Shown in pieces: positions 33,639 to 42,151 of a stretch of DNA of 64,000 nt. The notes under the pieces are model-generated. The model saw nothing but the letters and a program-made list of their open reading frames with translations. It made no database searches and had not been told where the DNA came from. The DNA is from DATJBF01 sp035515475 (GTDB taxonomy: Bacteria > Verrucomicrobiota > Verrucomicrobiia > Palsa-1439). The stretch covers positions 16,976 through 80,975 of the forward strand of contig DATJBF010000045.1 in assembly GCA_035515475.1 (NCBI GenBank), given 5' to 3'. Position numbers and translations under genes: made by a program. Numbering within the stretch: the first letter of the stretch is position 1; each line of letters starts with the position of its first letter.

Positions 33639-34712
33639 TCACGCCGTCGTCTCGGCGAGGCGCGTGGCGAGGTCGTCGGTCATCAACGCGTCGATCAAAC
33701 CGCTCAGATCGCCTTCCATGATGGCGGGCAGATTCTGGATGGTGAGATTAATGCGGTGGTCGGTGACGCGGTTTTGGGGGAAGTTGTACGTGCGGATTTT
33801 TTCGGACCGGTCGGCGGTGCCGATCTGGTTGCGGCGCGCGGCGGTCATCTTGGCCTGTTCCTCTTCTTGTTTGTGGGCGAGCAACCGCGACCGCAGGACG
33901 CGCAACGCCTTGTTCTTGTTCTTCAACTGCGACCGTTCATCGGCGCAGCGGACGATCAATCCGCTCGGCTTGTGATGAATCTGCACGGCGCTGTCGGTGG
34001 TGTTGACGCCCTGACCGCCGGGCCCGCTCGCGCGGCAGACGGTGATTTCCAGGTCCTCGGGTTTCAGTTGCACGTCCACTTCTTCCGCTTCGGGCAGGAC
34101 CGCGACGCTGGCGGTACTGGTATGAACGCGACCCTGCGCCTCGGTTTCGGGCACGCGCTGGACCCGGTGGACACCGCTTTCGTAGCGCATCTTTTTGTAC
34201 ACGTCCTGGCCCTGCACGGAGAACACGATTTCCTTGAACCCGCCGCGTTCGCTGGGACTGGTGTCCATGACTTCGACCTTCCAGCCCTGCGCGTCGGCGA
34301 ACTTCGAGTACATGCGAAACAGGTCGGCGGCAAACAATGCGGCTTCCTCGCCGCCGGCCCCGGCGCGGATTTCCAGGATCGTGTTGCGCGAGTCGTTCGG
34401 GTCGGGCGGGACGAGGCCGATCTCCACGTCGTGTCGGAGCCCCTCCAGCTTCCGCTGCAGCTCGTCCAGTTCGGCTCGGGCCAATGCGGCCATTTCTGCG
34501 TCGTCGGACGCGGCGAGTTCCCGGTTCTCCGCGATCTGCTTCTGCACGCTGCTGCACGCTTCGTAGTCGGCGATCAGCTTCTTGAGACGCTGGAGTTCGC
34601 GGGCGAGGTCGCCGGCGCGCCGTTGATCGGCATAGACCGCGGGATTGGCGAGCTCGGTTTCCAATTCAACCGCTCGCTTGCGAAACTTGTCGATGTTGGG
34701 CAATGCGTTCAT
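33639..34712 (-). CDS. prfA: Peptide chain release factor 1
   Basis: 357 residues. The GGQ peptidyl-tRNA hydrolysis loop is in RASGPGGQGVNTTDSAVQIHH. The stop-codon recognition region and RIRTYNFPQNRVTDHRI follow the RF1 pattern. It terminates translation at UAA and UAG. Notably several genes here end in UAG. It follows rpmE past a terminator. Confidence 0.96.
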   Translation of the reverse strand: MNALPNIDKFRKRAVELETELANPAVYADQRRAGDLARELQRLKKLIADYEACSSVQKQIAENRELAASDDAEMAALARAELDELQRKLEGLRHDVEIGLVPPDPNDSRNTILEIRAGAGGEEAALFAADLFRMYSKFADAQGWKVEVMDTSPSERGGFKEIVFSVQGQDVYKKMRYESGVHRVQRVPETEAQGRVHTSTASVAVLPEAEEVDVQLKPEDLEITVCRASGPGGQGVNTTDSAVQIHHKPSGLIVRCADERSQLKNKNKALRVLRSRLLAHKQEEEQAKMTAARRNQIGTADRSEKIRTYNFPQNRVTDHRINLTIQNLPAIMEGDLSGLIDALMTDDLATRLAETTA

Positions 34713-34785
34713 CGCTCGCGGCGCGCCCGGCGGTCGCGCCCTACCAGTTGCTCTTAGTTGCAGTTCGATGGTTCATGACAGAAAG

Positions 34786-34823
34786 AAAAAAACATCGCGC
34801 TTGATGATCCGTAGCGTGATGTT
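34786..34823 (-). terminator. Rho-independent terminator after rpmE
   Basis: Inverted arms at 34791-34801 and 34813-34823 (11 bp, one mismatch) are followed on the minus strand by seven T residues (A-run 34786-34792). Confidence 0.8.
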
Positions 34824-34836
34824 TTCGTGAAAGCAG

Positions 34837-35043
34837 CTACTTCGTTTTCTTGGCGTACCGCTTCTGGAACCGCTCGACGCGGCCCGCGGTATCGACAAAC
34901 TTCTGCTGGCCCGTGAAAAACGGGTGACACTTGGAGCAGATGCCGATGCGCATATCCTTGCGCGTGGACCGGGTCTTGATGACGTTGCCACAGGCGCAGT
35001 GGATCACGGCGTCGACGTATTCAGGATGGATCTTTGCTCTCAT
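34837..35043 (-). CDS. rpmE: 50S ribosomal protein L31
   Basis: 68 residues. It is the zinc-binding C+ form: HCACGN and CSKCHPFFTG carry the metal ligands. Ends GRVERFQKRYAKKTK. It precedes prfA, a frequent neighbour. Confidence 0.95.
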   Translation of the reverse strand: MRAKIHPEYVDAVIHCACGNVIKTRSTRKDMRIGICSKCHPFFTGQQKFVDTAGRVERFQKRYAKKTK

Positions 35044-35094
35044 GGGTCAGGGCGGGCGAATCTACAGGAGCGCGCCGCGGGTTGCAAGTTGAAT

Positions 35095-36336
35095 TTACTC
35101 GTGCTTCTTGACGACGAGGGTGGCGTTGTGACCGCCGAACCCGAGAGAATTGTTGACGCAAGCGTAGACCGTCATTTCGCGCGCCCGGTTCGGCACGTAA
35201 TCGAGGTCGCAATCGGGATCGGGGTTTTCGTAATTGATCGTTGGCGGAACCATGCCGTCGCGGATCGCCAGGGCGCACACGGCGGTCTCGACGGCACCCG
35301 CCGCCCCGAGAAGATGGCCGGTCATGGATTTGGTGGAACTGACGGCCAGTTGCTTGACATGCGCGCCGAACACGGTCTTGATGGCCTGCGTCTCGCACTT
35401 GTCGCCGACTTGCGTCGACGTGCCGTGCGCGTTGATGTAATCGACCTGTTCGGGATTCAAATGGGCGTGCTGCAACGCCATCGACATGGACCGGGCCGCA
35501 CCTTCGCCTTCCGGCGCCGGCGCGCTCATGTGATAGGCGTCGCCGGTGATGCCGTAGCCGACGACTTCGCAATAAATCCTGGCGTTGCGTCTCCGCGCGT
35601 GTTCGAGGGATTCAAGGATACAGACGCCGGCACCATCGCCCATGACGAACCCGTCGCGTTGCGCGTCGAACGGCCGGCTGGCGCGTTCGGGTTCGTGATT
35701 GCGGGTGCTCATCGCCTTCATCGCGCAAAAGCCGGCGTAACCGAACTGCGTGATGGCCGCCTCGGTCCCTCCCGCAATCATCACGTCGGCGTCGTTATGA
35801 ATGATGGCGCGGGTGGCTTCGCCGAGCGCGTGGGTCGCCGTGGCGCACGCCGAGACGACGGCCAGGTTCGGCCCTTTCACGCCGAGAAGCATCGAGACGT
35901 AGCCGCTGGCCATGTTCACGATGAGCATCGGGATCATGAACGGCGAGACGCGGCTGGGGCCTTTCTTGAGCAGGATGGCCGATTGTTCTTCAATTGTTTC
36001 CATGCCGCCGATGCCCGAACCGATGAGCACGCCGATGCGGTTGGCGTCCGCCTGCGAGAGGTCGAGGCCGGAATCGGCGACGGCCTTCTTCGCGGCGCCA
36101 ACGGCATACTGGGTGAAGCGGTCGGTGCGGCGGGTTTCCTTGACCGGCATGAATTCTTCGGGGTTGAAGTCCTTGACCTCGCCACCGATCTTGCAGTCAA
36201 AATTCGTCGGGTCAAAGCGGGTGACGGGGGCAATGCCGCTTTTGCCTGCGAGCAGGTTCTTCCAGAACACCTCCAGGTCACAGCCCAGCGGTGTGAGGAC
36301 TCCCATGCCTGTGATGACAACCCGTCGTTCGCTCAT
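35095..36336 (-). CDS. fabF: 3-oxoacyl-ACP synthase II
   Basis: 413 residues. The KAS catalytic triad is visible: Cys in VVSACATATHALGEA, His in NAHGTSTQVGD, and His in KSMTGHLLGAAGAVE. It elongates acyl-ACP by condensing malonyl-ACP. The start at 36336 (MSERRVVITGMG) fits the family; an upstream in-frame extension enters the terminator. It lies at the end of the cysK-fabD-fabG-acpP-fabF series. Confidence 0.96.
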   Translation of the reverse strand: MSERRVVITGMGVLTPLGCDLEVFWKNLLAGKSGIAPVTRFDPTNFDCKIGGEVKDFNPEEFMPVKETRRTDRFTQYAVGAAKKAVADSGLDLSQADANRIGVLIGSGIGGMETIEEQSAILLKKGPSRVSPFMIPMLIVNMASGYVSMLLGVKGPNLAVVSACATATHALGEATRAIIHNDADVMIAGGTEAAITQFGYAGFCAMKAMSTRNHEPERASRPFDAQRDGFVMGDGAGVCILESLEHARRRNARIYCEVVGYGITGDAYHMSAPAPEGEGAARSMSMALQHAHLNPEQVDYINAHGTSTQVGDKCETQAIKTVFGAHVKQLAVSSTKSMTGHLLGAAGAVETAVCALAIRDGMVPPTINYENPDPDCDLDYVPNRAREMTVYACVNNSLGFGGHNATLVVKKHE

Positions 36337-36352
36337 GGTCGGTAAAAGCCTG

Positions 36353-36401
36353 AAAAAAGTGGGGCATAAAGCCCGAAATAGCAACCTACTTTATGCCCCA
36401 C
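36353..36401 (-). terminator. Rho-independent terminator between acpP and fabF
   Basis: Perfect 13-bp arms (36359-36371 and 36389-36401, GTGGGGCATAAAG and its complement) with a 17-nt loop, followed on the minus strand by six T residues (36353-36358). Part of acpP transcription should end here, giving ACP more mRNA than fabF. Confidence 0.88.
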
Positions 36402-36457
36402 AAGCCGGCCGGATCCCCTGATCGTCGCCCCGCTTCGTGCAGGGCACAAACATCCCG

Positions 36458-36703
36458 TCACTTCTCGCCGCGTTCCTCAATGTATTTGATGACGTCGCCG
36501 ACCGTTTGAAGTTTCTCGGCGTCCTCGTCGGGGATCTCTGCGCCAAATTCCTCTTCAAAAGCCATCACCAATTCCACCGTGTCGAGGGAGTCCGCGCCCA
36601 AATCTTCGATGAATTTCGCTTCGGGGGTCACCTGATCGGGGTTGACGCCGAGTTGCTCGACGATGATCTCCTTCACACGGTCCGCTACGGATTTATCTGC
36701 CAT
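36458..36703 (-). CDS. acpP: Acyl carrier protein
   Basis: 81 residues, acidic. The phosphopantetheine attachment serine is in LGADSLDTVELVMAFEEEF. AGGAGG precedes the ATG. It carries acyl intermediates between FabD, FabG and FabF encoded around it. Confidence 0.97.
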   Translation of the reverse strand: MADKSVADRVKEIIVEQLGVNPDQVTPEAKFIEDLGADSLDTVELVMAFEEEFGAEIPDEDAEKLQTVGDVIKYIEERGEK

Positions 36704-36790
36704 TGGCTTCCTCCTGGTTCAAAAAGGACGTTCGTTTGTTTATGCGAAAACTTGCTGCGTTGTCAAAGTTTTGTTTACGCCCACCACGGC

Positions 36791-37537
36791 TCACATCGCG
36801 AGCCCGCCATCCACGGCGATCACCTGTCCGGTCACGTAGCCGGACAGGTCGCTGGCCAGGAACAATACCACGTTGGCCACGTCTTCCGGCAAACCCAAGC
36901 GCTTCAGCGCAATGAAATCCGTCTGTGCCTTCTTGGCCTCGGGGCTCAATTTGTCGGTCATCGCCGTCTGGATGAAGCCCGGCGCCACTGCGTTGGAGCG
37001 AATCCCCCGCGAGGCCAGTTCCTTGGCGATGGTCTTGGTAAACCCGATCAAACCCGCTTTCGACGCCGAATAGTTCGCCTGTCCCGCATTGCCGATCACG
37101 CCGACAATCGAGGCGATGTTCACAATCACGCCCCGGCGTTGCTGCAACATCGTGCGGGACAACGCCCGGGTAAACAAGAACGCGCCCTTCAAATTCACTC
37201 CCAGCACCGCATCCCAATCCTCGTCGCTCATCCGCAGCAACAAACCGTCGCGTGTGATGCCGGCGTTGTTGACGAGAATGTCCACCTGTCCGAAATCCGC
37301 CACGATCTTGTCGCAGACTTCCTTGACCTGCTGGCTGTCGGTCACGTTTACCGCGTACGCGTTGGCCTTGGTCCCGCCCTTGGCGAGACTGGTGGCCACT
37401 TGCTGGGCGTTCTCCAGCATCACATCACAGGCCGCAATCGCTGCGCCTTCGCCCGCCAGCCGCCGCGCAATGGCTTCTCCGATGCCGCGACCTGCGCCGG
37501 TCACCACTGCTACCCGGTTCTCCAAGAGTTTTTGCAC
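36791..37537 (-). CDS. fabG: 3-oxoacyl-ACP reductase
   Basis: 248 residues. Short-chain dehydrogenase with the NADPH motif TGAGRGIGEAIARRLA, NNAG, and the catalytic S-Y-K arrangement (NIASIVG, YSASKAG). It reduces 3-oxoacyl-ACP. It starts with GTG at 37537. It sits between fabD and acpP. Confidence 0.96.
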   Translation of the reverse strand: MQKLLENRVAVVTGAGRGIGEAIARRLAGEGAAIAACDVMLENAQQVATSLAKGGTKANAYAVNVTDSQQVKEVCDKIVADFGQVDILVNNAGITRDGLLLRMSDEDWDAVLGVNLKGAFLFTRALSRTMLQQRRGVIVNIASIVGVIGNAGQANYSASKAGLIGFTKTIAKELASRGIRSNAVAPGFIQTAMTDKLSPEAKKAQTDFIALKRLGLPEDVANVVLFLASDLSGYVTGQVIAVDGGLAM

Positions 37538-37599
37538 GCGGCTTTCCTAGCCAGCCCCGCGCCCGCTTGTCAACATGAATCGCGGTAAAAATCCCGGAG

Positions 37600-38529
37600 C
37601 TATCCCGTCACCCTCTTCACAGCCGCGTCCAACGTCGTGGAATCGCTGACGGAAAGCATCTCCACATCCTTGTTGACGCGTTTCATCAGACCGCCGAGCA
37701 CGTTGCCGGGGCCCAGCTCGATGAACCGGGCGAATCCCTGCGAAACCAACCACTCCATCGACTCGCTCCAGCGGACCGGGGAGGTGACCTGACGAACGAG
37801 CAGGTCCTTGATCTCCGCCACGCCGGCTGCGGGCCGCGCGGTCACGTTGGACACCACCGGCACTCGCGGATCGCGCATCGGCAGGCCGGCGAGCGCGTTG
37901 GCAACCTTCCCCCGGGCGCCCTGCATGAGCCGGGAATGGTACGCGCCGGCGACGACGAGCGGGACGGCGCGTTTCGCGCCACGGGCTTTGGCCAACTCGA
38001 CGGCCCGGGTGATTTTCGCTTTGTCGCCCGAGATGACAACCTGGCCGGGACAATTGATGTTGGCGATATCTACGTCGGCTTCACGACAGACATCCGCCAG
38101 CGCGGCGTCGTCCATGTTGATGATCGACGCCATGCCCCCGCTGGTGGCGTCGCACGCTTCCTGCATGAAGCGGCCCCGCAGTTGCACCATGCGCAGGCCG
38201 TCGTCGAAGCTCACGGCCCCGGCGGCGGTGAGCGCCGTGAATTCACCCAGCGACAACCCGGCCGTGGCCTCGAATTTCAGATCGGAAATTTGGGATCGCA
38301 GCGCTTCCAGACAGGCCAGGCTCGTAAGAAAGATGCCCGGCTGCGCGTTGTCGGTCTTCGTCAACACCTCCTCGGGACCTTCAAAGCAGATTTTCGTGAT
38401 GTCGCGGCCGAGAATCTCGTTGGCCCGCGCGAACAGTTTGCGGCAGCCTTCGAATCGGTCGCACAGGTCGCGCGCCATGCCGACAGTCTGGCTGCCCTGC
38501 CCAGCAAAAAGGAGAGCGGTCTTCACCAT
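37600..38529 (-). CDS. fabD: Malonyl-CoA:ACP transacylase
   Basis: 309 residues from the ATG at 38529; a GTG two codons earlier is possible. FAGQGSQ starts the protein and the nucleophile is in GLSLGEFTAL, where the usual His after Gly is Leu. The nearby segment SQISDLKFE (38271-38298) derives from an AT-richer repeat-like stretch and lies where other FabDs have a short loop before the active site. It charges ACP with malonate. It starts right behind the cysK stop. Confidence 0.94.
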   Translation of the reverse strand: MVKTALLFAGQGSQTVGMARDLCDRFEGCRKLFARANEILGRDITKICFEGPEEVLTKTDNAQPGIFLTSLACLEALRSQISDLKFEATAGLSLGEFTALTAAGAVSFDDGLRMVQLRGRFMQEACDATSGGMASIINMDDAALADVCREADVDIANINCPGQVVISGDKAKITRAVELAKARGAKRAVPLVVAGAYHSRLMQGARGKVANALAGLPMRDPRVPVVSNVTARPAAGVAEIKDLLVRQVTSPVRWSESMEWLVSQGFARFIELGPGNVLGGLMKRVNKDVEMLSVSDSTTLDAAVKRVTG

Positions 38530-38535
38530 CGGCAC

Positions 38536-39489
38536 TTACGCGTTCTTGGTGACTTCAGCACGGGCCTCGGCCGCGAGTGGCGTGCTGAGGTAGCGTTCGC
38601 CCGTCGACGGAGCGATGGTGACGATGAGCTTGCCTTTGTTCTCGGGGCGCCGGGCGTATTGAATCGCCGCCCAAACGTTCGCCCCCGACGAAATTCCGCA
38701 AAGGATGCCCTCTTCCCTTGAGAGACGCCGCGCCATGGCGAATGCGTCGTCGTTCGTCACCGTGATGACGTCGTCGAGGATCGAGGTGTTCAGGTTCTTG
38801 GGAATGAACCCGGCCCCGATACCCTGGATCTTGTGCGGTCCCGGTTTGCCCCCGCTGATGACTGCCGAGTCGGCGGGTTCGACGGCGACGGCTTTGAACC
38901 CGGGTTTCTTGCCCTTGATCACCTCGGCAACGCCGGTGATGGTGCCGCCGGTGCCGACACCTGCCACAATGGCATCGACCCGGCCATTGGTGTCGTTCCA
39001 AATCTCGGCCGCGGTGGTGCGGCGGTGGATCTCGGGGTTGGCCGGATTGTTAAATTGCTGGGGCACAAACGCGTTCTTGCTGTCCTTCGCCAGTTGCTCC
39101 GCCTTGCGGATCGCGCCGGGCATTCCCTCGGCCCCGGGAGTCAGAACGAGTTCCGCGCCGAGCATCCGTAGCAAGACCCGCCGTTCGGTGCTCATCGTCT
39201 CGGGCATGGTCAAGACCAAGCGATACCCTTTGGCCGCGCAGACGAACGCCAGGGCGATTCCCGTGTTCCCCGAGGTCGGCTCAATGATCGTCGACCCTTT
39301 GCCAATCCGTCCATCCCGCTCCGCAGCCTCGATCATCGCCACGCCGATGCGATCCTTGACGGAACTCAGTGGATTGAAAAACTCGCATTTGACAGCGATC
39401 TCGGCCCCGAGTTCCGCCGCCACCCGGTTCAGCCGCACCAACGGTGTCTGGCCGATCGTCTTGGTGATGTCGGTGTAGACCTGACCCAT
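38536..39489 (-). CDS. cysK: Cysteine synthase
   Basis: 317 residues. PLP lysine in NPLSSVKDRIGVAMIE, substrate loop PTSGNTGIALAF, and PLP phosphate-binding GVGTGGTITG. It makes cysteine from O-acetylserine and sulfide. Its stop codon is immediately followed by the fabD start region, so sulfur assimilation and fatty-acid synthesis genes appear co-transcribed here. The upstream 680 nt contain no protein gene. Confidence 0.95.
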   Translation of the reverse strand: MGQVYTDITKTIGQTPLVRLNRVAAELGAEIAVKCEFFNPLSSVKDRIGVAMIEAAERDGRIGKGSTIIEPTSGNTGIALAFVCAAKGYRLVLTMPETMSTERRVLLRMLGAELVLTPGAEGMPGAIRKAEQLAKDSKNAFVPQQFNNPANPEIHRRTTAAEIWNDTNGRVDAIVAGVGTGGTITGVAEVIKGKKPGFKAVAVEPADSAVISGGKPGPHKIQGIGAGFIPKNLNTSILDDVITVTNDDAFAMARRLSREEGILCGISSGANVWAAIQYARRPENKGKLIVTIAPSTGERYLSTPLAAEARAEVTKNA

Positions 39490-40012
39490 AAATCTCCTCG
39501 CCGAAAGAATTTGAAGTTGAGAATCACCAACTCTTGACTACTCTCGGCTCACCTTGTAGGTGAAGGGTATGGCAAACGCAAGCTCGAAAGCTCCTCCCGC
39601 GGTTTGCCGCCCGCTTCGCCTCCAAGGGAAAGATCGCTGGCCTCGCTCTCAGCATTCGGCGCATCGCCGATGTTATTACGTCTCGGGGATTGCACGGCGC
39701 AACGGCGCCCTGTGCCGGGGCGCGCCCACAAAGTGATCCGATGAGCACAGCTCGAAAACCTTTGCTACCGAATCCCTCTCCCCCGAACCACAACATACGG
39801 GTTATCAACTACGGGATTCCCGCCAACATGAATCATCACAGCGCCGGCGTCCCGCACGACAGTCTTGTCCGGCTGGCAGCCAGCGATTCTACGGCGAACG
39901 TGTCGCACACCCTCTCGCGTACGGCAGCCGTTCGGGGGACCGAGGCCGTCGCCTCATACGGATGTCAGCCAGAGAGAAACACCGTTTACACTACCGATGA
40001 GGGATTCAACAC
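39490..40012. other. Non-coding stretch upstream of cysK
   Basis: About 520 nt with no convincing gene on either strand. Several local hairpins are visible (for example around 39693-39716 and 39874-39888). I looked for tmRNA, RNase P RNA and SAM-riboswitch signatures and found none. It may be a long cysK leader. Confidence 0.4.
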
Positions 40013-40112
40013 AAAAAAAATCAGATTCAGGAGTTGCACGCCAAGGAGGTGGGGGTGGGGAACCCCTCTGAAGAACGTGCAAACTCCTGAATCCGTTAAG
40101 TTCTTTTGACGC
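40013..40112 (-). ncRNA. Candidate ~100-nt small RNA with terminator hairpin
   Basis: A good minus-strand promoter (40119-40146) is followed after ~100 nt by a long hairpin and a run of eight T residues (A-run 40013-40020). The stem arms GATTCAGGAGTT(T)GCACG and complement pair over 17-18 bp with a single bulge. The loop region contains CCCCCACCTCCTT, matching the anti-Shine-Dalgarno end of 16S rRNA. It does not fit SRP RNA (no GGAA domain IV motif). It could be a regulatory RNA or a cysK attenuator. Confidence 0.5.
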
Positions 40113-40118
40113 CGAGAG

Positions 40119-40146
40119 ATTATAGATTGACCGCGCTGGAATGCAA
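40119..40146 (-). promoter_or_regulatory. Promoter of the candidate small RNA
   Basis: On the minus strand: TTGCAT (40146-40141), 16-nt spacer, consensus TATAAT (40124-40119). It is the strongest housekeeping-type promoter seen in the window. No protein start follows within 600 nt. Confidence 0.65.
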
Positions 40147-40175
40147 CTAGATTTTTCATCTCTACGTACCGCCTT

Positions 40176-40622
40176 ATGAACAAGATGCTACAACGGCCGA
40201 TGGACGCCACCCCTGAGGAAGTGGTAACCAAGCTCAATGAAACGCTGGCGTTATGTCCGGACAAGGACTGGAATTACAGTCGTATCTCCCTATCGATGCG
40301 TCCATTAGATGAATTGAAGAGTCCTTATGTCCTGTGGACGGAGGTCCTCGATCTGGTAACCAAGGAGGGACGGGCCGATCTGAAAGCGTTATCGGACGAG
40401 GTCAAATGGGGAGAGCGACATCTATCTGAACTTGGCATATTGGAGATAATCAGCCTCCGAATTAACAAGGCCTTGCTAGAAAACACAAGCGACCAGCTCT
40501 GGCAGAATCGACGCCCAATTGTCCGGGTCGTAAAGAAGCATCTGCTTGCCGACCAAGGTATTCGAACCGCACTTTGGTACGAAGTGCAGGAGGTCGCCGG
40601 CGAGGATTTCGATAGTCGCTAG
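40176..40622 (+). CDS. Hypothetical cytoplasmic protein
   Basis: 148 residues, not recognised; no signal peptide or membrane segment. Tryptophan-rich motifs (DKDWNYSRISLSMRPL, VKWGERHLSELGILEI) and a probable winged-helix-like C-terminal half are only impressions. Visibly more AT-rich than its neighbours, as are the HNH cassette and the gene at 45086, suggesting an acquired gene. ATG at 40176 or 40185. Confidence 0.6.
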   Translation: MNKMLQRPMDATPEEVVTKLNETLALCPDKDWNYSRISLSMRPLDELKSPYVLWTEVLDLVTKEGRADLKALSDEVKWGERHLSELGILEIISLRINKALLENTSDQLWQNRRPIVRVVKKHLLADQGIRTALWYEVQEVAGEDFDSR

Positions 40623-40740
40623 AGCTACAACGGCCTTCGCCCATCCAAAACCAGTTGCACCGACGAGCGGCTCCCCATTGTCTCGAGTGTGCTTACAACC
40701 TGAGCGATGCGTACTTCAGGCAACTCGCGCGTGAAGGACG

Positions 40741-40956
40741 TCAGCCGCCTGCCACGGGCACGATGATCTCAAGTTGGTCCCCATCCTTGAGCATGGCGCG
40801 GCCGAGTTCCTGGCGACCGACCACGGCGCCATTGTGCTCGACGACCACTTGAGTCGTCTTCCAGCCGCAACCTTGTACAAAATCGGCCACCGAACACGGC
40901 AGGTCTATCTCCCGCCGTTGTCCATTTGCCCGTACGGCTGCCCGCTCAGACGCCAT
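40741..40956 (-). CDS. thiS: Sulfur carrier protein ThiS
   Basis: 71 residues ending in the required Gly-Gly (VPVAGG), which is adenylylated and thiocarboxylated to deliver sulfur to the thiazole of thiamine. NGQRREI and AVVGRQEL-type beta-grasp elements fit. The gene overlaps the 3' end of thiH by 11 nt. No thiF or thiI is in the window. Confidence 0.93.
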   Translation of the reverse strand: MASERAAVRANGQRREIDLPCSVADFVQGCGWKTTQVVVEHNGAVVGRQELGRAMLKDGDQLEIIVPVAGG

Positions 40957-42151
40957 TCAGCGCTCCCTCCCAATCTTTCCAGACAGTCTCGTAGCCCATC
41001 TCTTCCAACCGCACCGCGACTTCCGCCGGCGTGCGATTGTCCGCAATCTCAAATTGAACCGTGGCGTGTTCGCCCTCCGACTCGATCACGGGCATCGGTG
41101 GTTTCACAAAGCGCCCACCCTTCGTAACGTGCAACTTTTCCCTCCCCTGCCCCGTGTAGCCGCCCGGTTCCGTGTGACTCCCCGCGCTCATCAACGTGAT
41201 ACCCAACGGGATTAAATTGTCACGGAGTTTGGGCGACTCGCGCGTGCTCAAGACGATTCCCACCTCGGGAAACGTCAGTCGCAAGGCGCACACGAACTGC
41301 ACCAACTCGTGGTCGCTTACATTGACCGCGGGCTTGAATCCGCCGGCCGCAGGCCGCATCCGTGGCACGCTGATGGTCAGTTGGGACATCCAGCATTTCC
41401 GGAGCAGGTGTGCCGTGTGCGCCGCCAGCGCCACGGCTTCATTCCGCCACGGTCCCAAGCCGAGCAGGGCGCCAATCCCCAGCCGCTTAAAGCCCGCCGC
41501 GTACGCCCGTTCCGGCGTTTCCAACCGCCACTCGAAATCCTTCTTCGGCCCGCTCACGTGCAAGGCGTCATAAATGCCGCGGTCGTACGTTTCCTGATAC
41601 ACCACGAGTCCTTCGGCGCCCGCCTGCACGATTGGCCGATACTGTTCGACCTCCAGCGGCCCGACCTCCAACGAAATGCTCGGCCATTCCCGGTGCAGCC
41701 GCGCCACACAGTCGCGGAGATAATCGTCCGACACGAAATGTGGGTGTTCGCCCGCCACCAGCAGGATGTGCCGGAACCCCTGGTCGCGTAGATACCGCGC
41801 CTCCGTCACCACCTGCTCGAGCGTCAACGTCACCCGCAGGATCGGATTGTCGCGCGAGAACCCGCAATACTTGCAGATGTTGATGCACTCGTTGCTGAGA
41901 TACAACGGAACGAAGAACCGGATCACCCGGCCGAAATGTTTGATCGTCAGCTCATGCGCCCGTTGCGCTATCGCCTCCAGATACTGGGGCTGGGCCGCTC
42001 GCGGCGAAATCAACGCGGCGAAATCGCTGGGCGAAGTTCGCTGCCGCCCGCTGCGGGCCAACGCCGCTTCGACGTCGCCCGCCGTGGCGTTCTGGGCGAA
42101 CGCGGAAAGTTCCGCGACCGCCAAGCTGTTGAACTCCGAGGCAAAACTCAT
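40946..42151 (-). CDS. thiH: 2-iminoacetate synthase ThiH
   Basis: 401 residues. Radical SAM CxxxCxxC motif CINICKYC; further family text VYQETYD and GGFKPAVNVSDHELVQF. It cleaves tyrosine to dehydroglycine for thiazole formation by ThiG. The ATG at 42151 overlaps the thiG stop (ATGA). The open frame runs upstream through thiG but without homology. Confidence 0.95.
   Translation of the reverse strand: MSFASEFNSLAVAELSAFAQNATAGDVEAALARSGRQRTSPSDFAALISPRAAQPQYLEAIAQRAHELTIKHFGRVIRFFVPLYLSNECINICKYCGFSRDNPILRVTLTLEQVVTEARYLRDQGFRHILLVAGEHPHFVSDDYLRDCVARLHREWPSISLEVGPLEVEQYRPIVQAGAEGLVVYQETYDRGIYDALHVSGPKKDFEWRLETPERAYAAGFKRLGIGALLGLGPWRNEAVALAAHTAHLLRKCWMSQLTISVPRMRPAAGGFKPAVNVSDHELVQFVCALRLTFPEVGIVLSTRESPKLRDNLIPLGITLMSAGSHTEPGGYTGQGREKLHVTKGGRFVKPPMPVIESEGEHATVQFEIADNRTPAEVAVRLEEMGYETVWKDWEGALNGV

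Noticed and set aside
37600..38529. FabD inactive because GHSLGE reads GLSLGE
   Set aside because: The catalytic Ser and the other FabD motifs are intact and the gene lies in a complete fab operon, so loss of function is not supported.
39541..39960. tmRNA or RNase P RNA gene
   Set aside because: Neither the tmRNA ends and tag sequence nor the RNase P core motif GAGGAAAGTCC could be found on either strand.
39690..40109. 139-codon frame in the interval upstream of cysK
   Set aside because: No motif and atypical composition, and it crosses the terminator hairpin.
40013..40112. Signal recognition particle RNA or 6S RNA
   Set aside because: The SRP domain IV motif with GGAA loop is missing and the RNA is too short for 6S; it is kept only as an unassigned small RNA.
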